Shown here: piece after piece, positions 24,509 through 35,797 of the stretch
How the letters are laid out: each line of letters begins with the position of its first letter
Position numbering within the stretch: the first letter of the stretch is position 1
DNA from: Aplidium turbinatum
Lineage: Eukaryota; Chordata; Ascidiacea; Aplousobranchia; Polyclinidae
Direction of reading: 5' to 3'
Assembly (NCBI GenBank): GCA_918807975.1
Contig: OU964921.1
Location: 15,161,498 to 15,225,497 of the forward strand
DNA: 64,000 nucleotides
Notes under the pieces: generated by a model
What the model was told of the DNA's origin: nothing
Seen by the model: only the letters and a program-made list of their open reading frames with translations
Database searches by the model: none
Program-made: the position numbers and the translations under genes

Positions 24509-25389
24509 CAGTGTCGTACGTTGACGCCGTCAACTTTTTGTTGACGCTGAGGCTAGCGCCATCATTTTTGTTTTTAATTGACGGAAGTGATAGCACCGTC
24601 AACTATTTTGCCGATTTTAAGCGTCAAGCGCTATGCGTCATTTGTTGTTATCTCGTTTCACAATGAGAGTTTCACAATGTATTTAGCAACCGAATTAGGC
24701 TACCCGCTTTCCCATTGGTTGGAATGGCTACTTGGAATACAAGCGGAAGAAGTTTGCCAAATGGTGATCACTCATATCGTGAGCAGTAGCCTATCGAGAA
24801 CGAGAGATCAGAGAGAGAAAGCAAAAAATCAATGAATGTCATCGCGGAGGTTGAAGATACTTTATTTCAAGAGCTCTATGCCCCTGAAAAGAGCGATTTT
24901 GTTGCAGTGGACCTCGTTAAAAGATTTATATATGCTAAACCATCACAGCACGCTTGGAACAGTGATACATTTCCGAGTGAAACTTTTCAAGGCTTGTTTT
25001 TGAAATACAACACACCAATACCATCCAGCGCTGCTGTGGAACGCATGTTTTCGCTTGGGAAGGACATTATGCATCCCAAACGCAGCAGATTGTCAGACAA
25101 TCGTTTTGAAATGCTTGTGTTTCTACAAAGAAATAACTAATAAACTAAGCAGCTATTTACAATACAGTCTTAAAACATAATATCTGATCTTTATTCATAG
25201 CTATTGTTAACCTAAACTTGGTTGAAATACTTCCGTTTAGTGAGGCCCCGGCTAAAATAGCGCTAGAAATTAGCGCTGACGCCGTCAATTTCTTTGAGAG
25301 CTTACGCAGTACTTTACGCCGTAAAGTTTTTAGGCTATTCGCGCTGACGCTGACGCCGTCAATTTATTTCATTGACGCGTACAACACTG
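24509..25389 (+). mobile_element. hAT transposon remnant
   Basis: Ends CAGTGTCGTACGTTGACGCC and (reverse complement of the right end) CAGTGTTGTACGCGTCAA are flanked by ACCGTAC on both sides (24502-24508, 25390-25396). It contains a transposase C-terminal frame. At 0.9 kb it is an internally shortened copy. Confidence 0.8.
24832..25140 (+). pseudogene. hAT transposase dimerisation domain
   Basis: 102 open codons with the hAT_C features NTPIPSSAAVERMFSLG (family A-x-x-E-R-x-F-S) and RLSDNRFEMLVFLQRN at the end, followed by TAA. The N-terminal zinc finger and RNase-H core are not found upstream in the element, so it cannot be a full transposase. Confidence 0.8.
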
Positions 25390-25397
25390 ACCGTACC

Positions 25398-25834
25398 TTA
25401 CCTCGCATGGGCCTACGACAGCTTTGGTCTGTCCCTTAACCAACAATTTAATGGATAAGCCAACAGACCTAGCTTATTTTTTCAAACTCGAGATTGCAAA
25501 GAGCCTATACTACCTGCCTTCACATAAAAAGCACGTGCAACAAGATCGAAGCAGCGAAAAAAAACTCCTTCCTCTAGGTCTAGGACAAACACAACTAAAG
25601 GACTTGCAAAAACGATTGTCGCTTCGGTTTGATTCCAACTGACGTCATAATCCGCGTGTTGCGCAATGCGATCCGCCATTGTAGGAACGTGGCCAAAAAT
25701 ACAAGCGCGTGGAAAACCATAGTTTTGACAATTTTTATTGAGATAAATATAGCTTTTAAAAAAGTAAGGGCGAGGTTGGTATTTATAGATTGAAACATGC
25801 TTTTTCAGATAAAGTGCGGTCAAAGTCATCGTGC
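25398..25834. other. No gene recognised
   Basis: Overlapping open frames on both strands here have no motif I know. No repeat match was noticed. Confidence 0.45.
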
Positions 25835-26165
25835 AGTTGCGCTTTAATGATGCAGACATCAGTAGGCTTAACAGCATCAAATTTTACGTCTTGAAGCTGT
25901 TTAACATAGCCTACCTTAATACGAGAATGATTTGTTCTTGATGAGAAACAGCTCAAGTAGCATCTACCATGATCGAAAAATACTTGGAACTGCTTATTTT
26001 ATTCAAAAATTTGTTTATTTTTTATTTTGGTACACTATAATTTTAGTGGCGAAAATGGGCCCCCTTCAAACGTGAAAAAACGAAAAACTACCCATTTTTC
26101 CTTTACAATGTTATGCTAGGGGGGAAAGTTGCCCGACTCCCCCCTCCCCTCTCGGAGCCTCTAAC
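25835..26165 (+). repeat. Interspersed repeat copy C
   Basis: Matches 3340-3443 joined directly to 4313-4510, without the hAT found in copy A. It ends in the CTCTCGGAGCC block. Confidence 0.6.
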
Positions 26166-26317
26166 AACAGGACATTCTAAGACCTCTGAAAAAAATTGAA
26201 ATTTCTGTCCAAACTTTTTTAGACACTGTGAAAAGCTTAATGACAAGCTCCGTTGTAGGCCATGTCCAGACGTAGGCCTCATGTAGCCTATACAAATTAG
26301 TGGTGGTTGCTACTATT

Positions 26318-26426
26318 CCCCATAAACATTGGCTCGTAAAAACACGAGAAATATACGTGTATTACACGAGTTTCCTCAGAATTTCATGTGTTTTTCACGT
26401 GTTTTTCACGACCAATGTTTATGGGG
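26318..26426. mobile_element. Small foldback MITE
   Basis: 109 bp with perfect ends CCCCATAAACATTGG / CCAATGTTTATGGGG. The inner arms CGTAAAAACACG / CGTGTTTTTCACG also pair. No coding region. Confidence 0.65.
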
Positions 26427-26442
26427 TTGTTAGAACAGCACA

Positions 26443-26515
26443 GTGTTGTACGCGTCAATAAAATAAATTGACGGCTTAAGCGTCAACGCGAATTGCCTAA
26501 AAACTTCACGGCGTT
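26443..26515 (-). repeat. Solitary end of the 24509-25389 hAT family
   Basis: CAGTGTTGTACGCGTCAATA followed by AAATTGACGG is the reverse complement of the right end of the hAT at 24509-25389. Only about 70 bp is present. Confidence 0.6.
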
Positions 26516-26716
26516 TTTAGAATCTACCATGATCAAAAAATACTTGAAACTGCCTATTTCATTTAAAAATTTATTTATTTTGTTGGTGCACTATTATTTT
26601 AGTGGTAAAAATGGCCCCCTACTCAAACTTAAAAAAAACGAAAAACTACTCTTTTTTCCTTTACAATGTTATGCTAGGGGAGAAAAGTTGCCCGACTTTC
26701 CCCCCTCTCGGAGCCC
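26516..26716 (+). repeat. Interspersed repeat copy D (3' part)
   Basis: Same 200-bp block as 4313-4510 and 25967-26165, ending CTCTCGGAGCCCCT. Confidence 0.6.
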
Positions 26717-26984
26717 CTTTTCTCAACCGCTGGCAGTCAGTCAGTTCAGGTAGTGCCGTCTCGTACCGCAGTCAGTCAAGTAGTGCTGACGCTAGGAAGA
26801 TCGCTCTTTCTCAATAATAATAATATTGCTGTGATTTATTTATTGTCGCTTCACATCTGCTAAAGTTTTTTTGCAACTGGGCGAATTTTTATATCAGATA
26901 TAAGGTGTAATCACATCATTACCTGACTCCTCGCTGCATTACCCGACTTATACTCACTGCGTTATGCCAGAAAGAACACAATCG

Positions 26985-27210
26985 GTGCCGTTTTTAAAGT
27001 TTTCGGTATAACCCGACCAGAAATCGTTCTGAGATCTACCAGCACTAGAGCCGAAATCGAAATCCCCCGGCCACTGGGCTGGTTCAAAATCGGTACTATT
27101 TTTTAAAAGTATTTGATGTGCCCGACCTGGAATGTATCTTTGATCTTACTGCACTAGAATCGAAGGCAATGACCACTCGACCACTGAGCTGGCGACGTAT
27201 AAGTAGTTGA
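26985..27210 (-). repeat. Tandem pair of tRNA-like SINE units
   Basis: On the minus strand two units follow each other. Each has an A-box-like CCAGCTCAGTGGTCGAGTGG / CCAGCCCAGTGGCC part, a TTCGATT..CTAGTGC middle and a B-box-like part near CATTCCAGGTCGGGC. Each then runs into ACTTTTAAAAA. A single + strand unit of the same family is at 27340-27445. The acceptor stem does not pair well, so these are not counted as tRNA genes. Confidence 0.5.
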
Positions 27211-27339
27211 TTTTACTTTTAAAGATTCAAAATTGATTGTAGGCTACGGTAATTTTACGTCAACACACACTTTTAAATGGTCATACGGCTTGAAAAAAAA
27301 TCAGTTTCATTAGCAATTTTGTGCAAAAGTGCTTTGTGC

Positions 27340-27445
27340 GACCAGCACAGTGGCGGAGTGATCGCCTTCGGCTCTGGTGCTGGTCGATCTAAGATCGATT
27401 CCAGGTAGGGTCAAACCGAAGACTTTAAAAATGTCACACTACGCC
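27340..27445 (+). repeat. tRNA-like SINE unit
   Basis: CAGTGGCGGAGTGATCGCC resembles an A-box region and AGATCGATTCCAGGTAGGGT a B-box arm, followed by ACCGAAGACTTTAAAAATG, the tail shared with 26985-27210. Confidence 0.5.
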
Positions 27446-28131
27446 AAATTATGATTGTCCGGTTGCCAAGTGGACGGGATACTACTGTTTTTTTACGTGA
27501 CATTCCTCCGAGAATGGAAGAGCCTGCTCTGAATGAAAGCGTTTCCTCCAGCGGTACGAGTGTTGGTCAAAGCCACAATCACCCTGTTGAAAACGGCCCT
27601 ACCTAAGAGCACTCAAATGCTTTTGTTGAAACGATCAGCAGATCAACCCTCCAACAATTCTCAGCCGGCATGCTCCGAAAGATTCATTCAAGAACCGCGT
27701 CGATCTACTAGACTTCGAAAAAGAGTGGATCAATTCGAAGTTGTACTTTATATGTAAATACCTAGTTCGGTGATTCAAATTATGCTCTCATTTGTTTGAA
27801 GGGGAGAATGTTGTGAAATGGCGTTGTTATTGCGTTACTATTATTGCTATTGCGTTTCCCATACTTTGCTTGCGCTGGCTGATTAATGCGTGACTTTGCT
27901 TCACTCGATGAGCCTGCTACTCACATTGTAGTGAAGTGGCTAGGCAGCGTTGCATGCTGCGAAGTATGAGCGCAACTTTTATTATCGTTCTATTTTATGT
28001 TCCATAGTGTTAAGTTTGCAACCAGCTTATTAAAGCCTAACAAAGATTAACTTAAACTAGATGTGTTTTATTACCCTGTAGGCTATTTAAGATACTCTCT
28101 TCTAAACTAATTTGACACTTCGCACTTCGCA
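27446..28131 (+). mobile_element. Ty3/gypsy LTR retrotransposon 3' end (fossil, broken)
   Basis: An integrase C-terminal stretch (IVRLPSGRDTTVFLRDIPPR type, then a basic RRSTRLRKRV end) is followed by a purine tract at 27797-27808 and one LTR from TGTTGTGAAATGG at 27809 to about 28131. Only the 3' end of the element is present. The LTR end is approximate, and age cannot be judged from one LTR. Confidence 0.6.
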
Positions 28132-29694
28132 GGTTTGCGCTTGTGGTTGCAACATTCAACCCAGACTGCAAAATCTGTCATTTTTACATTGACTCAATGT
28201 CTGCAAATTTTGTTGACTGGGAAATTGGGGGGTTTTTGGCCGAACACTTGCGACTCTATCGCGGCACACAGTTTGGGAACCCCTGAATTAACCTATACTT
28301 TCTTAACAGGGCCGGATCATTAACCTACGAGAATGATGGAACTATAGCAGCACATCAGCAGGTTGCATTTCCAAGTTAGATTCTATATTGAATAAGGAAT
28401 TTGCAAAAACTACATGGTCCGGACAGGTCCATCCAATCTTGGACCCGGCTCTTGTTGTGGGTTTAAAACCATTCACATTTTATTTCAATATTAGAATATA
28501 GGCTATTTGAGGTAAAATTTATTTGAATGCGCCATCAAAAAAATAAAAATTACCTTTTTTAATTAAATCGCCGACATCTAACAATTCCAACTGTCAAACA
28601 TTTGTACTTAAAATCTATATAAAATACCAGCTGGGCTTTCCCACTGTATACATGGCTTCAATGCAATGGCAGGATACGTCAGTCGGTTACGCCAAATTGC
28701 AAGTGCTTTGCCTACCATAATTATGAAGAAAAGGCTTACGTCACCAGACCATGCTGCAGCATAGGGTGGGACCGAGAGAATGCAACTTGCCGAAACATTT
28801 GGAAAACAGCAGCAGTTAACTGCGTGTCTGTCAGCCACATGATTGTTGTAGCGAACTGCAAAATTGTAAGGTTGCAGCTTTTCAAGCAATTTATTTCTAA
28901 GTCCAGATTACAAAGGAACAGTAGTTAGTTATACGCTACCGTTTCTGAAAGTGCTTGAACTTGTTAAATAAACTAAATGATTTGAATCTGACTAATTTGT
29001 GGATAATGAAAGTTGTTAAATAATGCGGTGTTAAGTAAATTGAAGTTGCATTTGTTGAGAAGCAAGAACTCAGATTCTGTGTGTAGAAAGTGCAAGTGAG
29101 TCAGTGGACTACCTAAGCATGTTACTTTAGATATCAAGGCATATTGGGCATGTTTGATTTGTCTCCTCGTTTTTGCAAAGACTCTTTGCTATCTTAATTG
29201 AAAAGAAAATCGAAAAGTTTTACAGGGCTTAAGCCACCCTAGTGGTGTGTCCCTGTATTAGGAATGTTTGAACGAAATTTCTTAGATTGTGCAGTAAAAG
29301 ATCGAAACCAATATAAACTCTAGTCATATTTTGACAAAAACTGTCGAAACAGTTTTGTGTGGTGCAAGTCGAGAAAAGTAAACAAACCCTTAAAATGTGA
29401 AAACAAACTTAGTCAGTGCTGTATTTGGGCTGCATGTAATGTTTCATTCAGTATTCGTCAAAAATAAGTGACTGTTTGGTCAGATATCCGTCAACAAAAT
29501 TATCCATTCACTTCAACCTTTTTTGTCAGAGAAACAAAAAATGGAAATTTTTGTACGAAGCAGTTGGCACTGTAAGCAAGTGAAGAAATTTAATGTTTTT
29601 TTTTTTGTATTTTTGTACGACAATCTAACACAGTTGGCGTGCTAGTAGGCTATCATAATTATTCATTACTGTGCTTTTTCCTGTGATAAGAAAA
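28132..29694. other. Upstream of MARVEL gene 2; no gene recognised
   Basis: 28150-28225 resembles half of the foldback MITE at 41630-41769 (CCAGACTGCAAAATCTGTCA). A hAT-like end GTTTGGGAACCCCTG lies near 28270-28285. The rest is AT-rich and probably contains the gene 2 promoter, which I cannot define. Confidence 0.4.
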
Positions 29695-32600
29695 ATGCCA
29701 ACTGAAAGAGTGGAGAGAGTAGAAGTTTCCAATCGTGGGTGTGGCGACTACGTTTGTTCAAAAGCTGGTATTTGGAAAATAGTCGTACTGATTTGTGGCT
29801 GTGCTACCTTTGCAATATATACAAGCAGTGAAAGATATCTCAGCCCTAACGTAAAGACTTATGTGTTGGCAGCCCAAATCATATCATGGGGTGTGAGTTT
29901 ACTAATTTTCTTTTTTAAATTAACTGGTAAGTAACTGGTTTGTGCAGTTTTTCAAGTTGTAGATTTGAAACTTTATAATGATTTTACTTTGCATGGTTTT
30001 TTAATTTCAGTTTGACTTTTCTTCACCTTGGCGCTTGTCAAGTGAATGTTAGCGAAAACTAAACACAACTACTGTATAGGCTTAAAAACGTGGTGTTTGA
30101 TTTTAGAATTATGCGCGCTATTTCCAAACATCATTTTGTTTTGCACCATGTAGGCCAGCACTCACCACGTGACGTCATATCCTGTCTTTTAAGGGTGTGA
30201 TTTTCGCATGCGAGTGTCGTAAATGATAGCATTTACCTACGACATAAAAGATCAAACGCAGCACATTAAAGTTTTAAAAAAATGTTTTTAATCTTTACGT
30301 TTTTACCAGTGACTATAAGTCTGAGTAATTTGAATGGAGTCAAGTCAAAATTTATAATTATTAAAAAGAGTTTTTCCTGTTTTCTGTTTTGCAATCACTG
30401 CAGTATGAAGTATTTTCGATTCTTTACGAAGCACTTAGTACAACGCTTGGGCCTTTTTGAATTATTTATAGCGCTTTGCTTCTCACTCCAGATGCTAAGT
30501 GCATTGGAACCAATATTTTAGTCTGTGCCTCTGCTCATTTTAAATTGTACAATATAAAGAATAAAGCGTCGCAAAACTCGCATGCCTAAAACAAAAGCTT
30601 AATTTTTGAGTGCTGTTTTGGTACGCTATTGGCTTATTTTCGTCGGCTTTGTACAAAAACAATATTTCTTTTTTCCTTGTAGCCTACCGTCACTCATCTA
30701 ATATTTAATGGTTTAATTATTTTGCAGAAAAACACATTTTAATACTTTTATCAAAATCCATCTTATAGTCATTGCTAAAAATTATCATCATGGCCTACAG
30801 TAGCAATACTAATGGTAGCAAAAGCCATAATAGTTACAGTATAGTAGCTACACAGCTCAGTTTATTTTGTTTTGTTGACGAATATACAAAGTAGAACAAA
30901 CACCAATAATTCGACATATAGTAATAGTACCGTATAGGCAATTGTAAAGCAAGGGTCCGCAAGTACTACTGGTTGGTACGATCCTAAAAATTGTTTTAAA
31001 TCCTTGTTTCAGGTCTTCACATGCACTTCAATCTGACATGTTGCTGGTCGTTTGATTCCTTTGATTACTTCTGGTCATGGATTTCCTGTCTTAATTTCTT
31101 GTCCTGCTCAGTGATACTGGCTTGCTTTTTCAATTGCGATCCAGCCATATGTAGAGGAAGGTAAGATCTCAGTTTGCGACAATATAGAATTGAACTCGAT
31201 TATGATAACTCTGAACCCAATGTTGTCTTTTTACCGCAATTAATTAAAATGTTTGCCTATGAAAATTCCATTATTTCTTTTGATGTAATTTTTCATAATT
31301 TAACAATTTTTTCAATGGGCCTAGCAGTGGCGGATGCAAGAAGAGGGTGGGGGGCGATTTGCCCTACCTTACAACACAGAAAATTAACTTTGTTCGTTGG
31401 TTGGTTTCGAACACTTATCCTCGGACTGACAAAGCCTTGATAGGTTATTCCTGGTAGTTTCACATACTTGCAGAGGCTTTTGACGCAGTGCCGGTTACCG
31501 AGATTGACAGAGTGAAGCTTTCCGATTGTTGAAGTGTTGTTGTCGGGGAACAATTCCATCCATTAGGTGCCGCTGAATGGAGAGTAGTCCTTATAATGCG
31601 TTGCTCAAGCTCACATCCGGAGATTCGAACCAGCGCCGCTTGATCTTGAACGAAGTCACGCGCTAACCACCTGATCTATCGGAGCTGACCGGCGTATTCA
31701 CGGTGTATTTGTAAGGTCAGCTTAATGTAGACCTACACTATTGTGTTTTATTGAAATCTTTCCTTAAAGACAAATGGCTTGATCTGCTTTAGCAGCCTGT
31801 GAACGTTTAAACTCAATAAAAAAAAAATGTAGTAAGCTTAACTTTTTTAAACTTTATTAATCTGTTAATTTTTTTTTTAACTTTATTAACCTGTTAAGCT
31901 TAAGCTTAACGGGTTAATAATGCTGCAAGACAACCGCAAACAGTTTTTCTGGTTTTGGTTTCATCGCAAAAGACGGACAGTGGTCAATGAATATGATTGT
32001 CGAATTTAGAACTTATACAGGAACTTTTTTCTTTTCTCGTCTTTTGCTTTGAAAGAGAAAAAGAAAAAAGTGCATGTATAATGACGTCATGACCGGTCAA
32101 ATAGTGTTTCAGATTCAAAGACCGGAGCCGGTCAAATAGCCACTGCCATTAAAAAAACAAAAAACGATTAACCCTCCCTCCTAACATCAATGTATTCATC
32201 TGTTGTCGTATAATTGCTGGGTAGATGATAACAACTTACGTGCTACTGCTTGTTTGTATGAGTGCAATAACTAACGTACAAACTACAATCGAACATGCAG
32301 TTTGGTATTGGAGCACCTGTGCAATATGATAATATAAAAGCTCCCACACACAGCTATCAGTGGTAAAAGCTTTGAAAACTGCTACTAACTATGGTCCTAC
32401 TGGTATACCTGAATGCTCTCTTATTTTGTCTATTTTTATTTTGACAAGATATCCAACTAAATGGCGGTGGTTAACTTGACACAAGTAACATAACGAAAGA
32501 AGGCCCTAATCATTTAATTACAGCACACAATTGTTCCCGACAATGGTTCACCAAATCAAACGTCATATAAAACCGTTCAGGTCTACTGAATCTTAGCGTA

Positions 32601-35535
32601 TTACGTCATGGAATTTTTCCTAAAAAATGAGCCAAGATTGCACCATCGTTCGTAAGACTTGTATCACACCTGTTGAGAATTGCTTCACAATGTTTCACTA
32701 TGACGTCACAGTAACCGCGTACGTGAGTTTGAGATATAGCAATGTATTCTAGTCATTCGTAAAATGGTTGCTTGAAAGTTAGTCGCATATTTAACTGTTT
32801 GCTTAGTGCTTGGCGGCTGGACAAAAATTCCGTCTTTATCTAAGTAGTTTGTATCGTAGTGACAAGTTTTTAGTGGTGTACGGTGTTGCATCCCAATTTC
32901 GACAGCCAGGTGGCTAATTTTACAGAAATGCAATTTTGAATAGACGTTTTCAAAAGAGTGTTTCCTTCGGTCATTACATACAGACGAACGGATCCGAGAA
33001 TCTTATGTTACAATTTTCCCACGAAGAGATTATGGTTTACCGCTGTGACCAACAATACGGCAATGTTTTAGATTGACTGTGAATGACTATCATCATACAT
33101 GACTGGTTGGCTGGTTGGTTTGGTTTTTAATCTTTATCCTCGGACTGACAAAGCCTTGATAGGTTATTCTTGGTAGTTTCGCATACCTGTAGAGGCTCTT
33201 TGACGCAGGGCCGGTTACCGAGATTGGCAGAGTGAAGTTTTTCCGATTTTTGAAGTGGTCTTGCGGAGAATTATTCCATTCACTGGGTGCTGCTGAATGG
33301 AGGGCAGTCCTTAAATGCGTTTCTCAAGCGCACACCCCGAGAGTCGAACCAGCGCCTCGTAATCTTGAACCGGGCGCGTAACCACTGAGCTAGCGGGGTG
33401 GACTGTTGAGATGAAAAGTGCCTATGTTCAAGAAGAACTAACTATTTACTAACATATGTGGGGGAAGATTCAAGAACTTCTCACTACATTCTGTGTCTCA
33501 TTTATGACAATTTGATATAATCTTGTGGAGGTCTAAATGTCCCATGTCATCCTACGAGTTACGAGTTAATGATGTGCAATAGATCAGCTTCTTGCTTATT
33601 GTCTAAATGATTGCTTAATCAGTATTGTTTCGCAACTCTGCTTTGTTGCAATTGACTACCTGGTATCAGTGACGTTCGGTGGCTTAAACCGTTGGGAAAG
33701 CAACTTGGAAATATGCTGCAGCAAGGTAGTAGGCACGAAGGGCGTAATCGTCGGGCGAAGCCCGAAGGCAACACTTCCAGCGGGGGGCAACACTTCCAAC
33801 ACTTCCAGCCGAAGGCAACACATCCAGCAGGGGGTCTGGGGGGCCTCCCCAGAAATTTTTGAAAAACGCTTCCAATTTGGTGCGCTCTGAGAGCATTTCC
33901 AAAACAAATCAAAAATAAAAATCTGTAAAATTGTGCTTCGCCTATGTCGTGATCATACATCCATTTAACGTTTAGAAGTCATGAACAATCTTAATTTTAA
34001 CGTTGCAGGACCAAAATCCAGTGTTAGACATGGAATAATAGTTTTCTAAATATTTAATTCGTCATGAGTGTTCATTCTCAGATATTCAGTTAGGCCTACA
34101 CTACAAAAACTAGCACTTAGGCCTAAACATTACAACCGCAAGCAATTTGTACAAAAAGCTGGATAAGTTTGCCTCCTGCGTATAGAAGCTTAACGAACTA
34201 AATATTGCATCCGCACCTGAACGTTCATTGGCGAAGTAACGTTATATCAACGCTGTAAAAAGGGCAAAGGCATGACTATGAAAGCTAGTAGGCTAAAGTA
34301 CATGGCGAGGAGACATCAAAAAACAGCAACAATCTTTTCGCCTTTATGATGCTGTGCTGTGTACCGTGACGAGAGACCATTCTGTGCGTATGACGAGTTA
34401 GTCTAGCCATTGTACGCATTGACGTCACTGGGAAAGCAACTCTAACCACAACACATCTGATTGGCTAAGCAGCTGGTGACGTTTTGCAAAACGAGTGAGG
34501 ATTGGATAAAACGAAGGCGTTTTTTGACGTTTTTGTACGTGGGGAAATCAACTTTCCAAGTTGCTTTCCCCACGTACAAAAACGTATACTGGAGCCTCAG
34601 TGATTGTTTCTGACAGGAGCGTTTGCGTTAATTGGCATTTATAGGCAAGACATGCGGTTTGGTGAGGACTTAGACTACTCACAAGCGTTACGAGTAATTC
34701 TAGTCACGAACACAGTAATTTGCAAGTTAAAATAGACGTGATAAAAATAAGAAGAAATTAAACCTAGAATTCAGTCATTATATTTTGCATAGTTTTCGCT
34801 CAGGTAAGCACTGCTTTCCTTGCTTTCCCTCACTGATCGTCACTGCCTGGTATGGAAATTACCACATTTTTCACCGGCGTTTAAGATGGGCTATGTTTTA
34901 TCTTCTTTAAAAGTGTCTTGTCGAAACACAGCCGTTAGCTCGAGTGGTGTAGAACCGACGTCCTTTCAAGTGCTTCGCAGAAGTTCTCACCGCTAGGCCA
35001 CAGCCAGCGCAGCCAACATCAGTGTTTTTCAACCTCTATTAAGCCACGGAACACTTTATGCATTAAAATAATCTTGCAGAACACCAAGCGAAATTTTATA
35101 ATGATGCAATAAAACAAACAGCATAACAATTCGCTTTCAGTTTTTCTCAGTGCAATAAATAAGCCTGCTTAGATGAGCACAAAGTTGATATTGGGGCAGA
35201 AATTGCATAAAGACAAACGCGAAGCTCTTGTGATTTTGATTGTCGACCGGAGTTCCATGTAACACCAGTCAAACTAATAAATTTCTTACGCAACACCGGG
35301 TGAAAATCAATGGTCTACATATTGTATATCGTTAGTTGATTAAGCCTTCAACAGTTGTGTTGAACTAAACGTCATCAACCTCACCAAATATGTGTTAATG
35401 TTTTTATTTAGCTTTTGCCCGTGTGTCCAAGAACTAACAGCTCTTCTAATCGGATTGTTGACCGCTATCGTGTATGTGTTTGAGGCGCAACACTTGCGAC
35501 TATACGCTCCAATCGGGACAAGTATGTGCGTATAG
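29695..35535 (+). CDS. MARVEL-domain four-TM protein, gene 2 (complete, 3 exons)
   Basis: Exons 29695-29926, 31013-31160 and 35412-35535 have canonical GT/AG borders and join in frame (phases 1 and 2) to 167 codons ending in TAG. The start is the first ATG (AAAAATGCC). Helices lie at about residues 27-43, 55-75, 94-117 and 130-150, with short Cys-containing loops and cytosolic ends. This is the MARVEL layout (MAL/plasmolipin/CMTM-like, membrane microdomain and vesicle proteins), and TM3 begins FDYFWSW where genes 1 and 3 have IEFFWSA. It is clearly diverged from genes 1 and 3. An AATAAA signal follows at 35792-35797. Intron 2 (4.25 kb) is full of repeats. No signal peptide is seen. Confidence 0.75.
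31326..31385 (+). repeat. hAT-like end
   Basis: CAGTGGCGGATGCAAGAAGA followed by a G-rich tract is a typical hAT terminus. The SINE at 31395 abuts it and no matching second end was found. Confidence 0.4.
31395..31690 (-). repeat. tRNA-derived SINE
   Basis: On the minus strand the head GGTGGTTAGCGCGTGAC ... CTGGTTCGAATCTCCGG matches tRNA A- and B-boxes. The body and tail (GAGGATAAG-type end) are shared with 9898-10185, 33125-33405 and 62740-62835. Lies in intron 2 of gene 2. Confidence 0.8.
31883..31920. repeat. 38-bp palindrome
   Basis: TTATTAACCTGTTAAGCTT is followed directly by its reverse complement with one mismatch and no loop. It lies beside T-rich runs. Confidence 0.7.
32532..33051 (+). 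repeat. Solo LTR of the BEL/Pao family (fossil)
   Basis: About 520 bp, related to the LTRs at 13953-14525 and 23056-23627 but clearly diverged and in the opposite direction (TGTTCCCG...GTGACCA). Flanked by the perfect 5-bp duplication ACAAT (32527-32531, 33052-33056), so it is a solo LTR left by recombination. Older than the element at 13953-23627. Confidence 0.85.
33125..33405 (-). repeat. tRNA-derived SINE, best-kept head
   Basis: Minus strand: GCTAGCTCAGTGGTTACGCG (A-box region) and CTGGTTCGACTCTCGGGG (B-box region) keep a tRNA-like arrangement. The body is shared with 31395-31690. Lies in intron 2 of gene 2. Confidence 0.8.
33696..34570. mobile_element. Possible inverted-repeat element in the gene 2 intron
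   Basis: GGGAAAGCAACTTGGAAA at 33696 recurs inverted at 34553-34570. Between them is a block (GGGGGTCTGGGGGGCCTCCC to TGAGAGCATTT) shared with the hAT MITEs at 43471 and 63697. No clean target duplication, so the unit may be composite. Confidence 0.4.
34527..34585. repeat. Perfect 21-bp inverted repeat with 17-nt loop
   Basis: ACGTTTTTGTACGTGGGGAA(A) at 34527-34547 is exactly repeated inverted at 34565-34585. The right arm overlaps the end of the possible element 33696-34570. Confidence 0.75.
34930..35011 (-). repeat. tRNA-like sequence (SINE head or tRNA relic)
   Basis: Minus strand GGCTGTGGCCTAGCGGTGAG fits an A-box (TGGCCTAGCGG) and GGTTCTACACC a B-box at about the right spacing. Acceptor-stem pairing is not convincing. 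Confidence 0.4.
35020..35312. mobile_element. Short hAT-type MITE
   Basis: The left end CAGTGTTTTTCAACC and right end GGGTGAAAATCAATG are inverted. The flanks GCCAACAT / GTCTACAT agree at 6 of 8 bases. It lies just upstream of the last exon of gene 2. Confidence 0.5.
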
Positions 35536-35791
35536 ATAAATGCAGTAATACCCAATAGAAAAGTATTCAGTAGCGTACGCAGGGAGACATTGCACTGTGC
35601 CTCCCGTGTTAAAAAAAAGTTTCAGTAATTTAACAAAGTACGGTACAGTAAAGTGCGGTATATCATATGTTTGCCACTGAAATAATTTACGTATAACTTA
35701 TCTCTTTTTTGATTTGTAATAGATCTAAATAGCTACAAGATAGTAGAATAGTTTATAGTTCTTGGCTTAACAGCTTTTCCTCAACAGGAAA

Positions 35792-35797
35792 AATAAA
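35792..35797 (+). terminator. Poly(A) signal of gene 2
   Basis: AATAAA, 257 bp after the gene 2 stop and only 81 bp before the first recognised exon of gene 3. Confidence 0.5.

Noticed and set aside
27340-27420. Genuine tRNA gene
   Set aside because: A- and B-box-like words exist, but the acceptor stem does not close and related units nearby show a SINE tail.
27533-27757. Host gene ending in a basic RRSTRLRKR tail
   Set aside because: Followed at once by a purine tract and an LTR, and preceded by a gypsy integrase C-terminal motif.
33125-33405. Genuine tRNA gene in the SINE head
   Set aside because: The tRNA-like part runs into the same 200-bp body as three other copies, so it is a SINE.
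34655-34704. Candidate first exon of gene 3 (ATG CGG TTT GGT)
   Set aside because: The only donor gives phase 0, but the exon at 35878 needs phase 1.
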